From NCBI GenBank assembly GCA_002238605.1, contig MPMR01000001.1, forward strand, positions 62,001 to 126,000: 64,000 nt of DNA, in the 5' to 3' direction. Below are positions 9,518-18,321 of this stretch, piece by piece. The first letter of the stretch is position 1; every line of letters begins with the position of its first letter. A program made the position numbers and the translations under genes. Below the pieces are notes generated by a model. That model saw nothing but the letters and a program-made list of their open reading frames with translations, searched no databases and had not been told where the DNA came from. The DNA is from BD2-11 clade cluster bacterium bin43. GTDB taxonomy: Bacteria; Gemmatimonadota; Gemmatimonadetes; Longimicrobiales; Gaopeijiaceae.

Positions 9518-9610
9518 CGATATCAGCCGTCTGTTTGCAACCTATAAGACGGTCTGTTTGCAACGCACTTGATCGTGCGTTCGCAACTTCATCAGCCATG
9601 GATTTGCAAT
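9511..9610. repeat. five TTTGCAAC boxes phased at exactly 23 bp
   Basis: TTTGCAAC begins at 9511, 9534 and 9557, a one-mismatch copy (TTCGCAAC) at 9580 and another (TTTGCAAT) at 9603: five boxes, every step exactly 23 bp. The core TTGCAA is a perfect palindrome. The spacers between boxes are only partly similar (ATATCAGCCGTCTG versus TATAAGACGGTCTG, for example), so it is the phasing that is conserved. It lies immediately upstream of the DUF4143 ATPase and overlaps its promoter, which suggests a cooperative operator. Confidence 0.8.
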
Positions 9611-9691
9611 TCGCCTGTTTGACGACCCCCCCTTGCCGCCTTGACGATCGACCGCCATGCGGCTCCCGATCCACTCCGATCCCTCCGGGCG

Positions 9692-12600
9692 CTACCCGCC
9701 AGCCAGGCGCCCCGCTACGGCCAGCGCGCGGCGGACGAGGTTTCGCTCGATGGTTGCGGTGGGGGAGGGATCACCGGCGAGCGAATCGGCGCGGGTGCGC
9801 AGTGAGGCAACCGCTTCAGCATCGGCAGAATCGGTGTCGGACCCACCGCTGGCGCCCGCCCCCACGACCCCGAGCAGGAACCGCACCAGCTGCTCGTCCG
9901 GATCGAAGGGACGGCCCTGACCGAGCGATTCCGGCCATTCGAGCGCGGTTTCCAGATGGCCGCGGGCGGCCGTGCGGTTCCCTTCATCGAGTTCGTCGAG
10001 CGCGGCTCCGACATGCGCCAACTCGTAGAGACGGTGGCTCTCGCGGGCGTTCTCCGAGGGAAGGACGTGCGTGTCCGCCAGGATCCGGATCGCCTCGCCG
10101 TGGTCGCCCGCCTGAAGAAGCGAGCGCACGTGCAGGAGATCGAGGTTGAAGTCGCCCGGGAAGAGCTCCCGACCCCGGCCGGATGCTTCGAGCGCCTCTG
10201 CCCAGCGTCCCGCTTCCTGCAGGTGCCGGACGAGGGCAACGTGGAGCAGACGGCTGCCGGGAGCCACCGCGACCGCGCGCCGAAAGTCGGGCCCCGGGTC
10301 GCCGCCCATCGCCCCCGTCAGGTGCGCGCGCGCCGCATACGCGGGCCCGTAGTCGGGCTCGTCGGTGAGGGTGGCCAGCACCTCGGCCGCCTCGGCGTCG
10401 CGGTCGAGCGCCCACAGGTTCAGGCCGAGCAGGTAGCGCCAGCCCCAGTGCGGGTTCTCGCGCGCCGCCCAGCGCAGGACCGGCAGGGTCTCGGCGCGGA
10501 AGGGAAAGGCGAAATCGGGATCCACCCCCGCGCTCAGCATGCCGGCATCGTCGACCAGGAAGGCGTGCCACGCCGCGGCCACGGGGCCGCCGTCCACCTC
10601 GTCCGCCAGCTCCAGCAGGTGCGCGGCATCGCTTGGCAGTCCCCGGTTCGCGTAGCTCACGGCGAGCTCCAGCAGCGTCTGCCCCGGGTACTCGCTCCGC
10701 ATCGACGCGGTGAGGCGGGCAGCGGCGGACCCGCCCGCGGCCTCGGCGTCCCCGGATCCTTCGCCACGCGCCGCTAGGTACCGCTCCGCCAGCGCGAAAT
10801 GGTTGAGCGGGTCCAGCTCAAGCAGCTCCGCCAGCACGCCCGCCGCGCCGGCATCGTCCCCCTCCAGACGGGCCGCGATCGCCAGCACCTCGCGCGCGGG
10901 AATGCTTGCCCGGTCATGGTCGAGCGCCAGCCCGGCGTTGCGGCGCGCCTCCGCCAAGTCCCCCCCATCGAGCGCCAGCTCCGCCAGCCGAACGCGCGCC
11001 GCGGCGCGGAAGGCCACCGACCGGGCGGCCCACCCGAACGCGTCGAGCGCGTCGGCGCGGCGGCCGAGGGCGCGATACAGGTTCCCCGCGAGGAAGTTGG
11101 CTTCCGGATCGTACGTGTCGAGCTGGAGCACGCCCCGCGTGTGGACGAGCCCCTCCTCGTAGCGGGCCGACCTCAGTGCCAGCGCGCCCAGGCCCAGCAG
11201 CGCCTCCCGGTTCCACGGTTCGGCCGCGAGCGCCCGGTCGTAGAGCGCCCGCGCCTCAGGGTAGCGGCGACCCCGCGCCAGCTCCCGCGCCTCGAACACG
11301 AGCCGATCCGTCTCCGGGAGCGCGTCCCACGCTTCGGCGCTCGTCGCAAATGGCCGGGACACGACGCGATCGCCATCGAGACCGCAAATGCCACCGAGGC
11401 CGGCCTCGCCCGGGTTGGAACATCCCTCCAGCCCCAGTCCGGGCACCGAGACGCGCCACGGGCTGTCGGGCGCCACATCAACCTCGACCACCACCGGCTC
11501 GAGCGGTTCGAGCGCCACCGTCCGCGCCGCGACCTGCTCACCGCCGGACCATGCCTTCACCGTGTCGGCACCAGCCGCGAACGCCTGGACCACCACCCGA
11601 AGGCGGCCATCCTCCTGTTCAACGTGCAAGGCGCCGTAGGGGGAGGCGTCGGTGAGACCGCCCGTGCCCTCGAGCGGGAACCACACCTCGGTCCAGCGGC
11701 TGGCCGAGAGCGGGTCGAACGCGGCCTGAGAGATGGGGTTGCGGTCGGCCCCGGGCTGGTACTGCACGTGCAGTCGGCCCGCCTGGAACTCGACGTACTG
11801 CCCGTCGGTGTCGGTGAGCAGGTCCTCCCAGATGCCGCCTTCGCGCGACAGCGCCCACAGCCACATCTTCCGTCCGGGCATGTCCTCATGGCGGGCCCAA
11901 TGTCCCCAGCCGTACTCCTCCTCGTGATAATAGCCGCCGAAGAAGTCGTTCAGCGCGCCCACCACGTGGTACGACTTGCTTCCCCCGAACGCGTTGTTGC
12001 GGTAGAGGGGCAGGAAGCGCCCATCCTCGTCCACGGGCCACGGGCGCACCCGACCGGAGTGCTCCAGGTAGGCGTTGCCGGGCACGAACAGCTCCAGGTC
12101 GTCCTGGGCGAAGGCCGCGGCCGTCATCCAATTGTAGTAGGGCTGTTCCAGTGGGGTCGGGTTATGCCACAGAACACGCGTCTCGAAGGCGGCACGGTCC
12201 GCAGGCAGGCGGATCTCGACCCGCCACGGGGTGCGCGACGGGAGGTCCATGGCGCCGACGATGGTGCTCACGCTCCCGTCCGGGTTCTCCCGCACCACAT
12301 AGTCGACAGGCGTGGCGGTGGCCGGCGTGTGCCCGATCACCCCGAAGTTGAACTCGATACCGCCCGAGGTCCACGGCCCGCGCAGGGCGATGTCCCGGAA
12401 TTTCATCACTTCGTTCCGGTAGATGAACTCGTGGCCGGTCGCCTTCACCACGGCGCCCCACACCTTGCCGCCCACTTCGGGAAGGACGAAGACCTCGATG
12501 AGATCGTTCTCCATCCTCACGACCTTCCATTCCCGGGGCTCCGGCGTCGCCGCGTATCCCTCGAAGGAGTGGTACGGGTACAGCCTCCGGTCAGTGGCGA

Positions 12601-12775
12601 GCACCGGCACCGGATTCGGGTCCGAGAACGGGTAGGTGTCGAGGACGCGCTCTTCCTCCGAGATCCGGGCGCGGGGCCCGGGAGCGCACGAGGCTGCGAT
12701 CAGGATGGCGCAGAGAAACGCCGCTGAGACCAGCCCGCAAGATGTCGCGGCTGTTCGCCGATCGTGTGGTCTCAT
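9692..12775 (-). CDS. DUF5107 and TPR repeat lipoprotein
   Basis: A 1027-residue exported protein. The signal peptide ends in the lipobox IAASC (Cys30). Residues of about 60-400 match the DUF5107 region, a galactose-mutarotase-like beta fold (VFVLPEVGGKVWGAV, then GGIEFNFGVIGHTP, NWMTAAAF, FGGSKSYHVVGALNDFFGGYYH). The second half is a series of alanine- and leucine-rich TPR-like helical hairpins (for example RYPEARALYDRALAAEPWN and AEARRNAGLALDHD). This DUF5107-plus-TPR architecture is known in Gemmatimonadota and Bacteroidota and is often near carbohydrate genes; substrate unknown. Its ATG directly follows the higA stop (TAGATG), so it is probably translated by re-initiation. Confidence 0.83.
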   Translation of the reverse strand: MRPHDRRTAATSCGLVSAAFLCAILIAASCAPGPRARISEEERVLDTYPFSDPNPVPVLATDRRLYPYHSFEGYAATPEPREWKVVRMENDLIEVFVLPEVGGKVWGAVVKATGHEFIYRNEVMKFRDIALRGPWTSGGIEFNFGVIGHTPATATPVDYVVRENPDGSVSTIVGAMDLPSRTPWRVEIRLPADRAAFETRVLWHNPTPLEQPYYNWMTAAAFAQDDLELFVPGNAYLEHSGRVRPWPVDEDGRFLPLYRNNAFGGSKSYHVVGALNDFFGGYYHEEEYGWGHWARHEDMPGRKMWLWALSREGGIWEDLLTDTDGQYVEFQAGRLHVQYQPGADRNPISQAAFDPLSASRWTEVWFPLEGTGGLTDASPYGALHVEQEDGRLRVVVQAFAAGADTVKAWSGGEQVAARTVALEPLEPVVVEVDVAPDSPWRVSVPGLGLEGCSNPGEAGLGGICGLDGDRVVSRPFATSAEAWDALPETDRLVFEARELARGRRYPEARALYDRALAAEPWNREALLGLGALALRSARYEEGLVHTRGVLQLDTYDPEANFLAGNLYRALGRRADALDAFGWAARSVAFRAAARVRLAELALDGGDLAEARRNAGLALDHDRASIPAREVLAIAARLEGDDAGAAGVLAELLELDPLNHFALAERYLAARGEGSGDAEAAGGSAAARLTASMRSEYPGQTLLELAVSYANRGLPSDAAHLLELADEVDGGPVAAAWHAFLVDDAGMLSAGVDPDFAFPFRAETLPVLRWAARENPHWGWRYLLGLNLWALDRDAEAAEVLATLTDEPDYGPAYAARAHLTGAMGGDPGPDFRRAVAVAPGSRLLHVALVRHLQEAGRWAEALEASGRGRELFPGDFNLDLLHVRSLLQAGDHGEAIRILADTHVLPSENARESHRLYELAHVGAALDELDEGNRTAARGHLETALEWPESLGQGRPFDPDEQLVRFLLGVVGAGASGGSDTDSADAEAVASLRTRADSLAGDPSPTATIERNLVRRALAVAGRLAGG

Positions 12776-13081
12776 CTAGGCGACCGCGTGCCGAGGCGTG
12801 ACCTGTTCGGCGATCTCGCGACCCGCCTCGATCTCCGTTCGGCGAAGCTCCCAGGTCTTCTGCAGGTTCAGCCAGAGTTGCGGAGTCGTCCCGAAATATC
12901 TCGCCAGCCGCAAGGCCGTGTCGGCGGTCACGCCCCGCTGCCCGTTCAGAATCATTGTCACCCGGTTGACCGGCACGCCGAGCGCCTTCGAAAGCGCATT
13001 GGCCGACAGCCCCAGTTCGTCGAGTTCCTCGCGCAGGACTTCGCCCGGATGTACCGGCCTCATGCCGTTCCTCGCATTCAT
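12776..13081 (-). CDS. higA: HigA-family antitoxin/regulator without an adjacent HigB
   Basis: A 101-residue XRE-type protein. It opens with RPVHPGEVLREELDELGLS, the hallmark of the HigA addiction-module antitoxin family, followed by the helix-turn-helix (NALSKALGVPVNRVTMILNGQRG) and the family block DTALRLARYFGTTPQLWLNLQ. The ATG at 13081 has a strong GAGGAGGAG ribosome site. HigA normally represses its own operon and neutralises a RelE-fold toxin encoded just upstream. Here the 80 bp upstream up to icmF hold no such gene, so it is an orphan, or has been recruited as a regulator. It abuts the DUF5107 gene with no gap. Confidence 0.85.
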   Translation of the reverse strand: MNARNGMRPVHPGEVLREELDELGLSANALSKALGVPVNRVTMILNGQRGVTADTALRLARYFGTTPQLWLNLQKTWELRRTEIEAGREIAEQVTPRHAVA

Positions 13082-13161
13082 CTCCTCCTCCTCAGGCATA
13101 ATCCACGATTCCTACCGTACCCGCCATGCGTGGAGAAAAAACGACGGTCACCTCGCATCAC

Positions 13162-16100
13162 CTACATGTTCCGCCGGTACTGCCCCCCGACTTCGTAGAG
13201 CACGGAGGTGATCTGCCCCAGCGTGCTCACCTTGCAGGCCTCCATGAGCGAGGCGAAGGTGTTGCCGCCCGCCAGCGCCACGCGCCTCAGTTCGTCCAGC
13301 GCGGCGTCGGCGCGGCCCCGGTTGCGCGCCCTGAAGGCCCGGTTTGACGCGATCGCGTAGTCCTTCTCTTCGGGGTTGGCGCGGATGACCTCCTCGGGCA
13401 CCCGCGTGGGCGACCCCTCCGGCCCCAGGAAGGTGTTCACCCCCACGATCGGCAATTCCCCGCTGTGTTTGCGCGACTCGTACTCGAGCGACTCGTCCTG
13501 GATGCGGCCGCGCTGGTACATGCGCTCCATCGCCCCAAGCACGCCCCCGCGCTCCGACAGCCGCAGGAACTCGCGCATGACCGCTTCTTCCACGAGGTCC
13601 GTCAGCTCCTCGATGATGAACGAGCCCTGCAGCGGGTTCTCGTTCCTGGACAGCCCCAGCTCCCTGCTGATGACGAGCTGAATCGCCAGGGCCCGGCGCA
13701 CGCTCTCCTCGGTGGGCGTGGTGATGGCTTCGTCGTAGGCGTTGGTGTGCAGCGAGTTGCAGTTGTCGCAGAGGGCGTAGAGGGCCTGCAGCGTGGTGCG
13801 GATGTCGTTGAAGGCGATCTCCTGCGCGTGCAGGCTGCGTCCCGACGTCTGGATGTGGTACTTGAGCCTCCGGGAGCGGGCGTTGGCGCCGTACACGTGC
13901 TTCATCGCCTTCGCCCAGATGCGGCGCGCCACCCGCCCCAGCACCACGTACTCCGGGTCCATGCCGTTGGAGAAGAAGAACGACAGATTGGGCGCGAAGT
14001 CGTCGATGCGCATCCCGCGCGAGCGGTAGTACTCGACGTAGGTGAAGCCGTTCGCGAGGGTGAGCGCGAGCTGGGTGACGGGATTGGCGCCGGCTTCCGC
14101 GATGTGGTATCCGGAGATCGACACCGAATAGAAGTTCCGCACCCCCTCGTCGATGAAGTACTGCTGGATGTCGCCCATCAGGCGAAGCGCCAGCTCGATG
14201 GAGAAGATGCAGGTGTTCTGGGCCTGGTCCTCCTTGAGGATGTCCGCCTGGACGGTGCCGCGGACCACGGCGAGAGTCTTGCGCCGGATGCGCTCGTAGA
14301 CGTCGGCCGGAAGGACTTCGTCGCCGCTCACGCCCAGCAGCATGAGGCCGAGGCCGTCGTTGCCCTCCGGCAGCGCGCCCTGGTAGCGGGGACGCTCCAC
14401 GCCGCGCTTGCGGTAGAGGGCCTGGATGCGCTCCTCTACCTCCGCTTCGAGCCCGTTCTCGCGGATATGGAGCTCGCACTGCTGGTCGATGGCCGCGTTC
14501 AGAAAGAAGCCGAGCAGCATGGGCGCCGGCCCGTTGATGGTCATCGAGACGCTGGTGGACGGGTCCGCGAGGTTGAAGCCGGAGTAGAGCTTCTTGGCGT
14601 CGTCCACCGAGGCCACGCTCACGCCCGAGTTGCCGACCTTTCCGTAGATGTCCATGCGCTCGTCCGGGTCCTCGCCGTAGAGCGTCACCGAGTCGAAGGC
14701 GGTGGAGAGCCGGTTGGCCAGGCTGGCGCGGCTGAGGAAGTGGAAGCGCCGGTTGGTGCGCTCGGGGCCGCCCTCGCCGGCGAACATGCGCTGCGGATGC
14801 TCCTCGAGCCGCCGCAGGGGAAAGACTGCGGCGGTGTAGGGAAACGCCCCCGGGACGTTCTCGGTGAGCCGCCAGCGCAGCACCTCGCCCCAGTCCCGGA
14901 AGCGGGGGAGCACCACCCGGGGGATGCGCGAGCCGGCGAGCGATTCGCTGAACAGGCTCCGCTCCACCTTCCTGCCACGAACCTGGTAGGCGTAGGTGCC
15001 GGCCCGGTAGCGGCGCTTCACGGCCGGCCATTCCTCGAGCAGGGCCAGACTGCGTTGGTCGAGGCGCGCGCGCCTCCGCCGGTAGAGGTCGACCAGGCGG
15101 GCGAGCGGTTCGTCTTCGCCGGCCGCGGCGGGGAGGTCGGGCGCGACCTCCTCCGGTTCGTCCCCGGCGGGCGCGCCCGACGCTCCGGGTACCGCCCCTC
15201 CCCCGCGCCAGCCGGAAGCCCGCGTGTCAGCGTTGGCGGGCCGGGGGGCGCTGCCGGCAGTGTCCCCTTCCCGCAGCAGCCGGATCGCTCCGTGCAGCTG
15301 GTACAGCTGGCGGGCCAGGGCGGCCTGCTCGTCGGCGCGCCGGTCGTAGTCGCGGCCCGCCTCCACGATCTCCGCCAGGTAGCGGGTGCGTTCCGGCGGA
15401 ATCGGCGTGTGTTCGGCACGGTCGTCGTCGACGGGATCGTGCTCGGTCGCGAGGGGCGCGCCGGTCTTGCGCCGCAGCTGGTCGAGGAGCGCCAGGTACA
15501 GACGGTTGACGCCGGCGTCGTTGAAGCGCGAGGCCACCGTGCCGTACACCGGAAGCGCCGCGTCGGGCACGGTCCACATGCGGTGGTTGCGCCGGTACTG
15601 CTTGCGCACGTCCCGGAGCGCATCCAGCGCCCCCGGGCGGTCGAACTTGTTGATGGCGACCACGTCCGCGTAGTCCAGCATGTCGATCTTCTCGAGCTGG
15701 CTGGCGGCGCCGTACTCGGCCGTCATCACGTACAGCGACACATCGGAGTGCCCGACCACTTCGGCGCCGAACTGACCGATCCCGGGCGTCTCGATGATCA
15801 CCAGGTTGTAGCCGGCGGCCTTGCAGATGTCCACCGCGTGGCGCGCGTGCGGCGACAGGCCGAGGGTCGAGGCGCGGGTGGCCAGCGAGCGCATGTAGAC
15901 CCGCGGGCTGGCGGCGGCGTTGACCCGGATGCGGTCGCCCAGCAGCGCGCCCCCGGTGCGGCGTTTGGACGGATCCACCGAGACGATCGCGACCCGGCCG
16001 TCGGGGGTGCCGGACAGGTAGCGCCGCACCAGCTCGTCCACCAGCGACGACTTGCCCGAGCCGCCAGTGCCCGTGACGCCCAGCACCGGCACGCGCCGCG

Positions 16101-16689
16101 CGGTCGCCATCTCCGCCACCATCTCCATCGCTTCGGCCGTGCCCGGGTATCCGTTCTCGGCCGCCGAGATCAGGCGCGCGACCGCCCCCACGTCCGCCCG
16201 CCCGAGCGCGCGCACGTCGTCCTCCGGATCGTCGAGCGACGAGCGCACCGAACGGCGGGCACCCTCGAGCACTTCGTCGATCATCCCCTGGAGCCCCATC
16301 GCCCGCCCGTCGTCGGGAGAGAAGATCCGGTCGATGCCGCGCCGGTGCAGTTCTTCGATTTCCGTGGGGAGGATGGTCCCGCCCCCGCCACCGAAGACGC
16401 GGATGTCCGCGCTCCGCTCGCGCAGCAGGTCGCGCACATAGGTGAAGAACTCCATGTGCCCGCCCTGGTACGAGCTGATCGCGATGGCGTGCGCGTCCTC
16501 CTGGATCGCACACTCGACGATCTCGAGGGCGGAGCGGTTGTGCCCCAGGTGGATGACTTCCGCGCCGGAGTCCTGGAGGATCCGGCGCATCACGTTGATG
16601 GCGGCGTCGTGTCCGTCGAAGAGCGACGCCGCCGTGACTACCCGGATGGGCTGAGCGGTACGCGGCGGGGCGGCAGCAAGGCGATCCAT
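13162..16689 (-). CDS. icmF: fused isobutyryl-CoA mutase (IcmF)
   Basis: This 1175-residue adenosylcobalamin enzyme interconverts isobutyryl-CoA and n-butyryl-CoA (some members act on other branched acyl-CoAs). Domains in order are a B12-binding domain (about residues 15-145, [10 protein letters not shown] with the base-off histidine, then LGHN), a G-protein chaperone domain with Walker [13 protein letters not shown] near residue 205 and NKFD, a linker rich in A/P/G/D, and the catalytic TIM barrel from about residue 580 ([15 protein letters not shown], then [19 protein letters not shown]). The built-in GTPase distinguishes it from separate MeaB systems. A perfect AAGGAGG ribosome site precedes the ATG, 10 bp after the diacylglycerol-kinase-like gene. 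Confidence 0.95.
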   Translation of the reverse strand: MDRLAAAPPRTAQPIRVVTAASLFDGHDAAINVMRRILQDSGAEVIHLGHNRSALEIVECAIQEDAHAIAISSYQGGHMEFFTYVRDLLRERSADIRVFGGGGGTILPTEIEELHRRGIDRIFSPDDGRAMGLQGMIDEVLEGARRSVRSSLDDPEDDVRALGRADVGAVARLISAAENGYPGTAEAMEMVAEMATARRVPVLGVTGTGGSGKSSLVDELVRRYLSGTPDGRVAIVSVDPSKRRTGGALLGDRIRVNAAASPRVYMRSLATRASTLGLSPHARHAVDICKAAGYNLVIIETPGIGQFGAEVVGHSDVSLYVMTAEYGAASQLEKIDMLDYADVVAINKFDRPGALDALRDVRKQYRRNHRMWTVPDAALPVYGTVASRFNDAGVNRLYLALLDQLRRKTGAPLATEHDPVDDDRAEHTPIPPERTRYLAEIVEAGRDYDRRADEQAALARQLYQLHGAIRLLREGDTAGSAPRPANADTRASGWRGGGAVPGASGAPAGDEPEEVAPDLPAAAGEDEPLARLVDLYRRRRARLDQRSLALLEEWPAVKRRYRAGTYAYQVRGRKVERSLFSESLAGSRIPRVVLPRFRDWGEVLRWRLTENVPGAFPYTAAVFPLRRLEEHPQRMFAGEGGPERTNRRFHFLSRASLANRLSTAFDSVTLYGEDPDERMDIYGKVGNSGVSVASVDDAKKLYSGFNLADPSTSVSMTINGPAPMLLGFFLNAAIDQQCELHIRENGLEAEVEERIQALYRKRGVERPRYQGALPEGNDGLGLMLLGVSGDEVLPADVYERIRRKTLAVVRGTVQADILKEDQAQNTCIFSIELALRLMGDIQQYFIDEGVRNFYSVSISGYHIAEAGANPVTQLALTLANGFTYVEYYRSRGMRIDDFAPNLSFFFSNGMDPEYVVLGRVARRIWAKAMKHVYGANARSRRLKYHIQTSGRSLHAQEIAFNDIRTTLQALYALCDNCNSLHTNAYDEAITTPTEESVRRALAIQLVISRELGLSRNENPLQGSFIIEELTDLVEEAVMREFLRLSERGGVLGAMERMYQRGRIQDESLEYESRKHSGELPIVGVNTFLGPEGSPTRVPEEVIRANPEEKDYAIASNRAFRARNRGRADAALDELRRVALAGGNTFASLMEACKVSTLGQITSVLYEVGGQYRRNM

Positions 16690-16699
16690 CCAGCCTCCT

Positions 16700-17650
16700 T
16701 CACGGCACGATCACCGAGAGCGCCGAGGGGACGACATCCACGCGCACCTTGCCCGTGCGCGATTGATGCACGTCGCCGTCGACCTCGTAACGTACGCGCT
16801 CGCCGAACTGCACGGCAAAAGCGCGATGCTGGCGCAGAGAAACCTCCTTCGCGCCCACATGCCTGCCCTTCTCGGCGAGGCTGAACAGCCGGGCCCGTCC
16901 CAGCGGCGAGGAATCGGCGATCGCGCACGCGTCCAGCCGCCCATCCTCGAGGTCCGCGTCCGGGGCGATCGGGAATCCGCCCCCGAAGATGCGTCCGTTC
17001 GATATGGTGAGGATGAGGTGCCGTCCCTCGGTCCTCCAGCCACCGCCGTCCGACAGGCGCAGCCGCGAACTCCGGTACAGGAACAACTGCTGCAGGGCGG
17101 TGACCTTGTACAGGACCGCCCCCCGCAGGAAGCGGGCTCTCAGGCTGGCGTCGATGACGGCGATGTCGAACCCGAAACCCACCAGGTTCAGGAAGTGGCG
17201 CGGGGTATCGCGCCAGGCTGTGCCGGATGCCACCTCCGGATAGGGTGCGGGACGCCACCCCGACACCACCCGCCCCACGTCGATACGGCGGGTCCGGCCC
17301 GCCGCCAGGGCCGCCACCGCCTCCTCCGGGTCGCCGTAGCTCAGCCCGAGGCTCCTGGCGAAATCGTTTCCGGTTCCCGCAGCCAGCAGGCCCAGCGACA
17401 CATCCGTGCGCCCGGATGCCACCACGCGGTCGGCCACTTGGCTGCAGGTGCCGTCACCCCCCACGGCCACGATCAGCTCCGCCCCGGCGGCGATTGCCTT
17501 GCCCGCGAGTTCGGCTTCCTCGCCCGGCGCCGTGGTCGACGCCCACTCGTAGGCATCGAGGTGCCTGTCGAGCAGCCCACGGTAGAGGGGGATGCGGCGC
17601 GCGCCCCGTCCGTGGCCGGAAGCCGGGTTGAAGACGACGAAGGTGCGCAC
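16700..17650 (-). CDS. diacylglycerol/sphingosine kinase-like lipid kinase
   Basis: About 316 residues with the DAGK catalytic-domain signatures [11 protein letters not shown] at the N-terminus, [12 protein letters not shown] (the GGDGT nucleotide loop) and [17 protein letters not shown]. The family phosphorylates lipid hydroxyls (diacylglycerol, sphingoid bases, ceramide) with ATP at the inner face of the membrane. The GTG at 17650 lies 8 bp after the preceding stop and puts the first conserved strand ([11 protein letters not shown]) at the N-terminus; an ATG at 17707 would overlap the upstream gene by 49 bp. The lipid substrate cannot be read from sequence, but its position in an AOS/IcmF operon points to lipid metabolism. 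Confidence 0.88.
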   Translation of the reverse strand: MRTFVVFNPASGHGRGARRIPLYRGLLDRHLDAYEWASTTAPGEEAELAGKAIAAGAELIVAVGGDGTCSQVADRVVASGRTDVSLGLLAAGTGNDFARSLGLSYGDPEEAVAALAAGRTRRIDVGRVVSGWRPAPYPEVASGTAWRDTPRHFLNLVGFGFDIAVIDASLRARFLRGAVLYKVTALQQLFLYRSSRLRLSDGGGWRTEGRHLILTISNGRIFGGGFPIAPDADLEDGRLDACAIADSSPLGRARLFSLAEKGRHVGAKEVSLRQHRAFAVQFGERVRYEVDGDVHQSRTGKVRVDVVPSALSVIVP

Positions 17651-17658
17651 CCCGTCGC

Positions 17659-18321
17659 TCAGATGTGCTCCAGTTCCTCGAATACCTGGACGCCGTTCCT
17701 CATCCACTGCTCGCGAAACGGATAGGTGGCCACCTGGTCCAGGGTCAGCTGGGAGGTCATCGGGTGCTCATGCAGCGTCAGCGACCCCAGCTCCTCCTCG
17801 TGCTCGCTGTGCGGCCCCTGCATGTGGATGTCCACCTTGAAGCGGTCGTCGCCATTGACCATGAACGACTGGTAGAGGTGATCGACCTTCGCCGACCGGT
17901 GGTCCGCGATCTCGAAATCCAGGACGCGCTGGTCTCCGTCGCGCACCTCCACCCGCATGCGTCCGTCCGAGGGCTGGAGGCTGATGTCGAGATCCTTCAT
18001 GTAGTGCGGAAGATGCCAGCGCTCGATGGCGTGCTCGCGCGACGCCTCCGTGCTCGTCCCGACGAGGTAGGGGTAGAATGCGGATTTTGCCATACCCTGG
18101 CCCGGACTCACCAGGGGCGGGACGATGACCGAAAGCACGATCTCCTGATAGGGTCCGACCATGCTGTCGGTGAAGTCGAAGGCGGTGACCGCAAGGATGC
18201 TTGCCTCGTGCTGCACTTCGAGCGGCTGCAGGTGCGGGGGAAGGATGCGGCGGGCATCCGAGGTGGCGATTTCGAAGAAGGCGCTGACCGCCTCCGAATA
18301 GTGATACCGGGTCAGGGGCAT
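17659..18321 (-). CDS. acetoacetate decarboxylase-fold protein
   Basis: A 220-residue soluble protein. The early part (AVSAFFEIATSDARRILPPHLQPLEV) followed by ILAVTAFDFTDSMVGPYQEIVLSVIVPP is typical of the acetoacetate decarboxylase-like (ADC) superfamily, in which many members are not true decarboxylases. I could not confirm the Schiff-base lysine, so a catalytic role is not claimed. Its ATG overlaps the end of the AOS gene by 10 bp and its stop lies 8 bp before the kinase gene, so it is the second gene of a tight operon and may act on a beta-keto product or ligand related to the AOS reaction. That last point is inference. Confidence 0.65.
   Translation of the reverse strand: MPLTRYHYSEAVSAFFEIATSDARRILPPHLQPLEVQHEASILAVTAFDFTDSMVGPYQEIVLSVIVPPLVSPGQGMAKSAFYPYLVGTSTEASREHAIERWHLPHYMKDLDISLQPSDGRMRVEVRDGDQRVLDFEIADHRSAKVDHLYQSFMVNGDDRFKVDIHMQGPHSEHEEELGSLTLHEHPMTSQLTLDQVATYPFREQWMRNGVQVFEELEHI

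Noticed and set aside
9511-9610. CRISPR array or replication origin with iterons
   Set aside because: Boxes are only 8 bp with 15-bp spacers, no cas genes, and no replication initiator nearby; the overlap with a promoter fits an operator better.
13465-16884. Long open frame antisense to icmF
   Set aside because: No recognisable domain; the opposite strand encodes a complete and well conserved IcmF.
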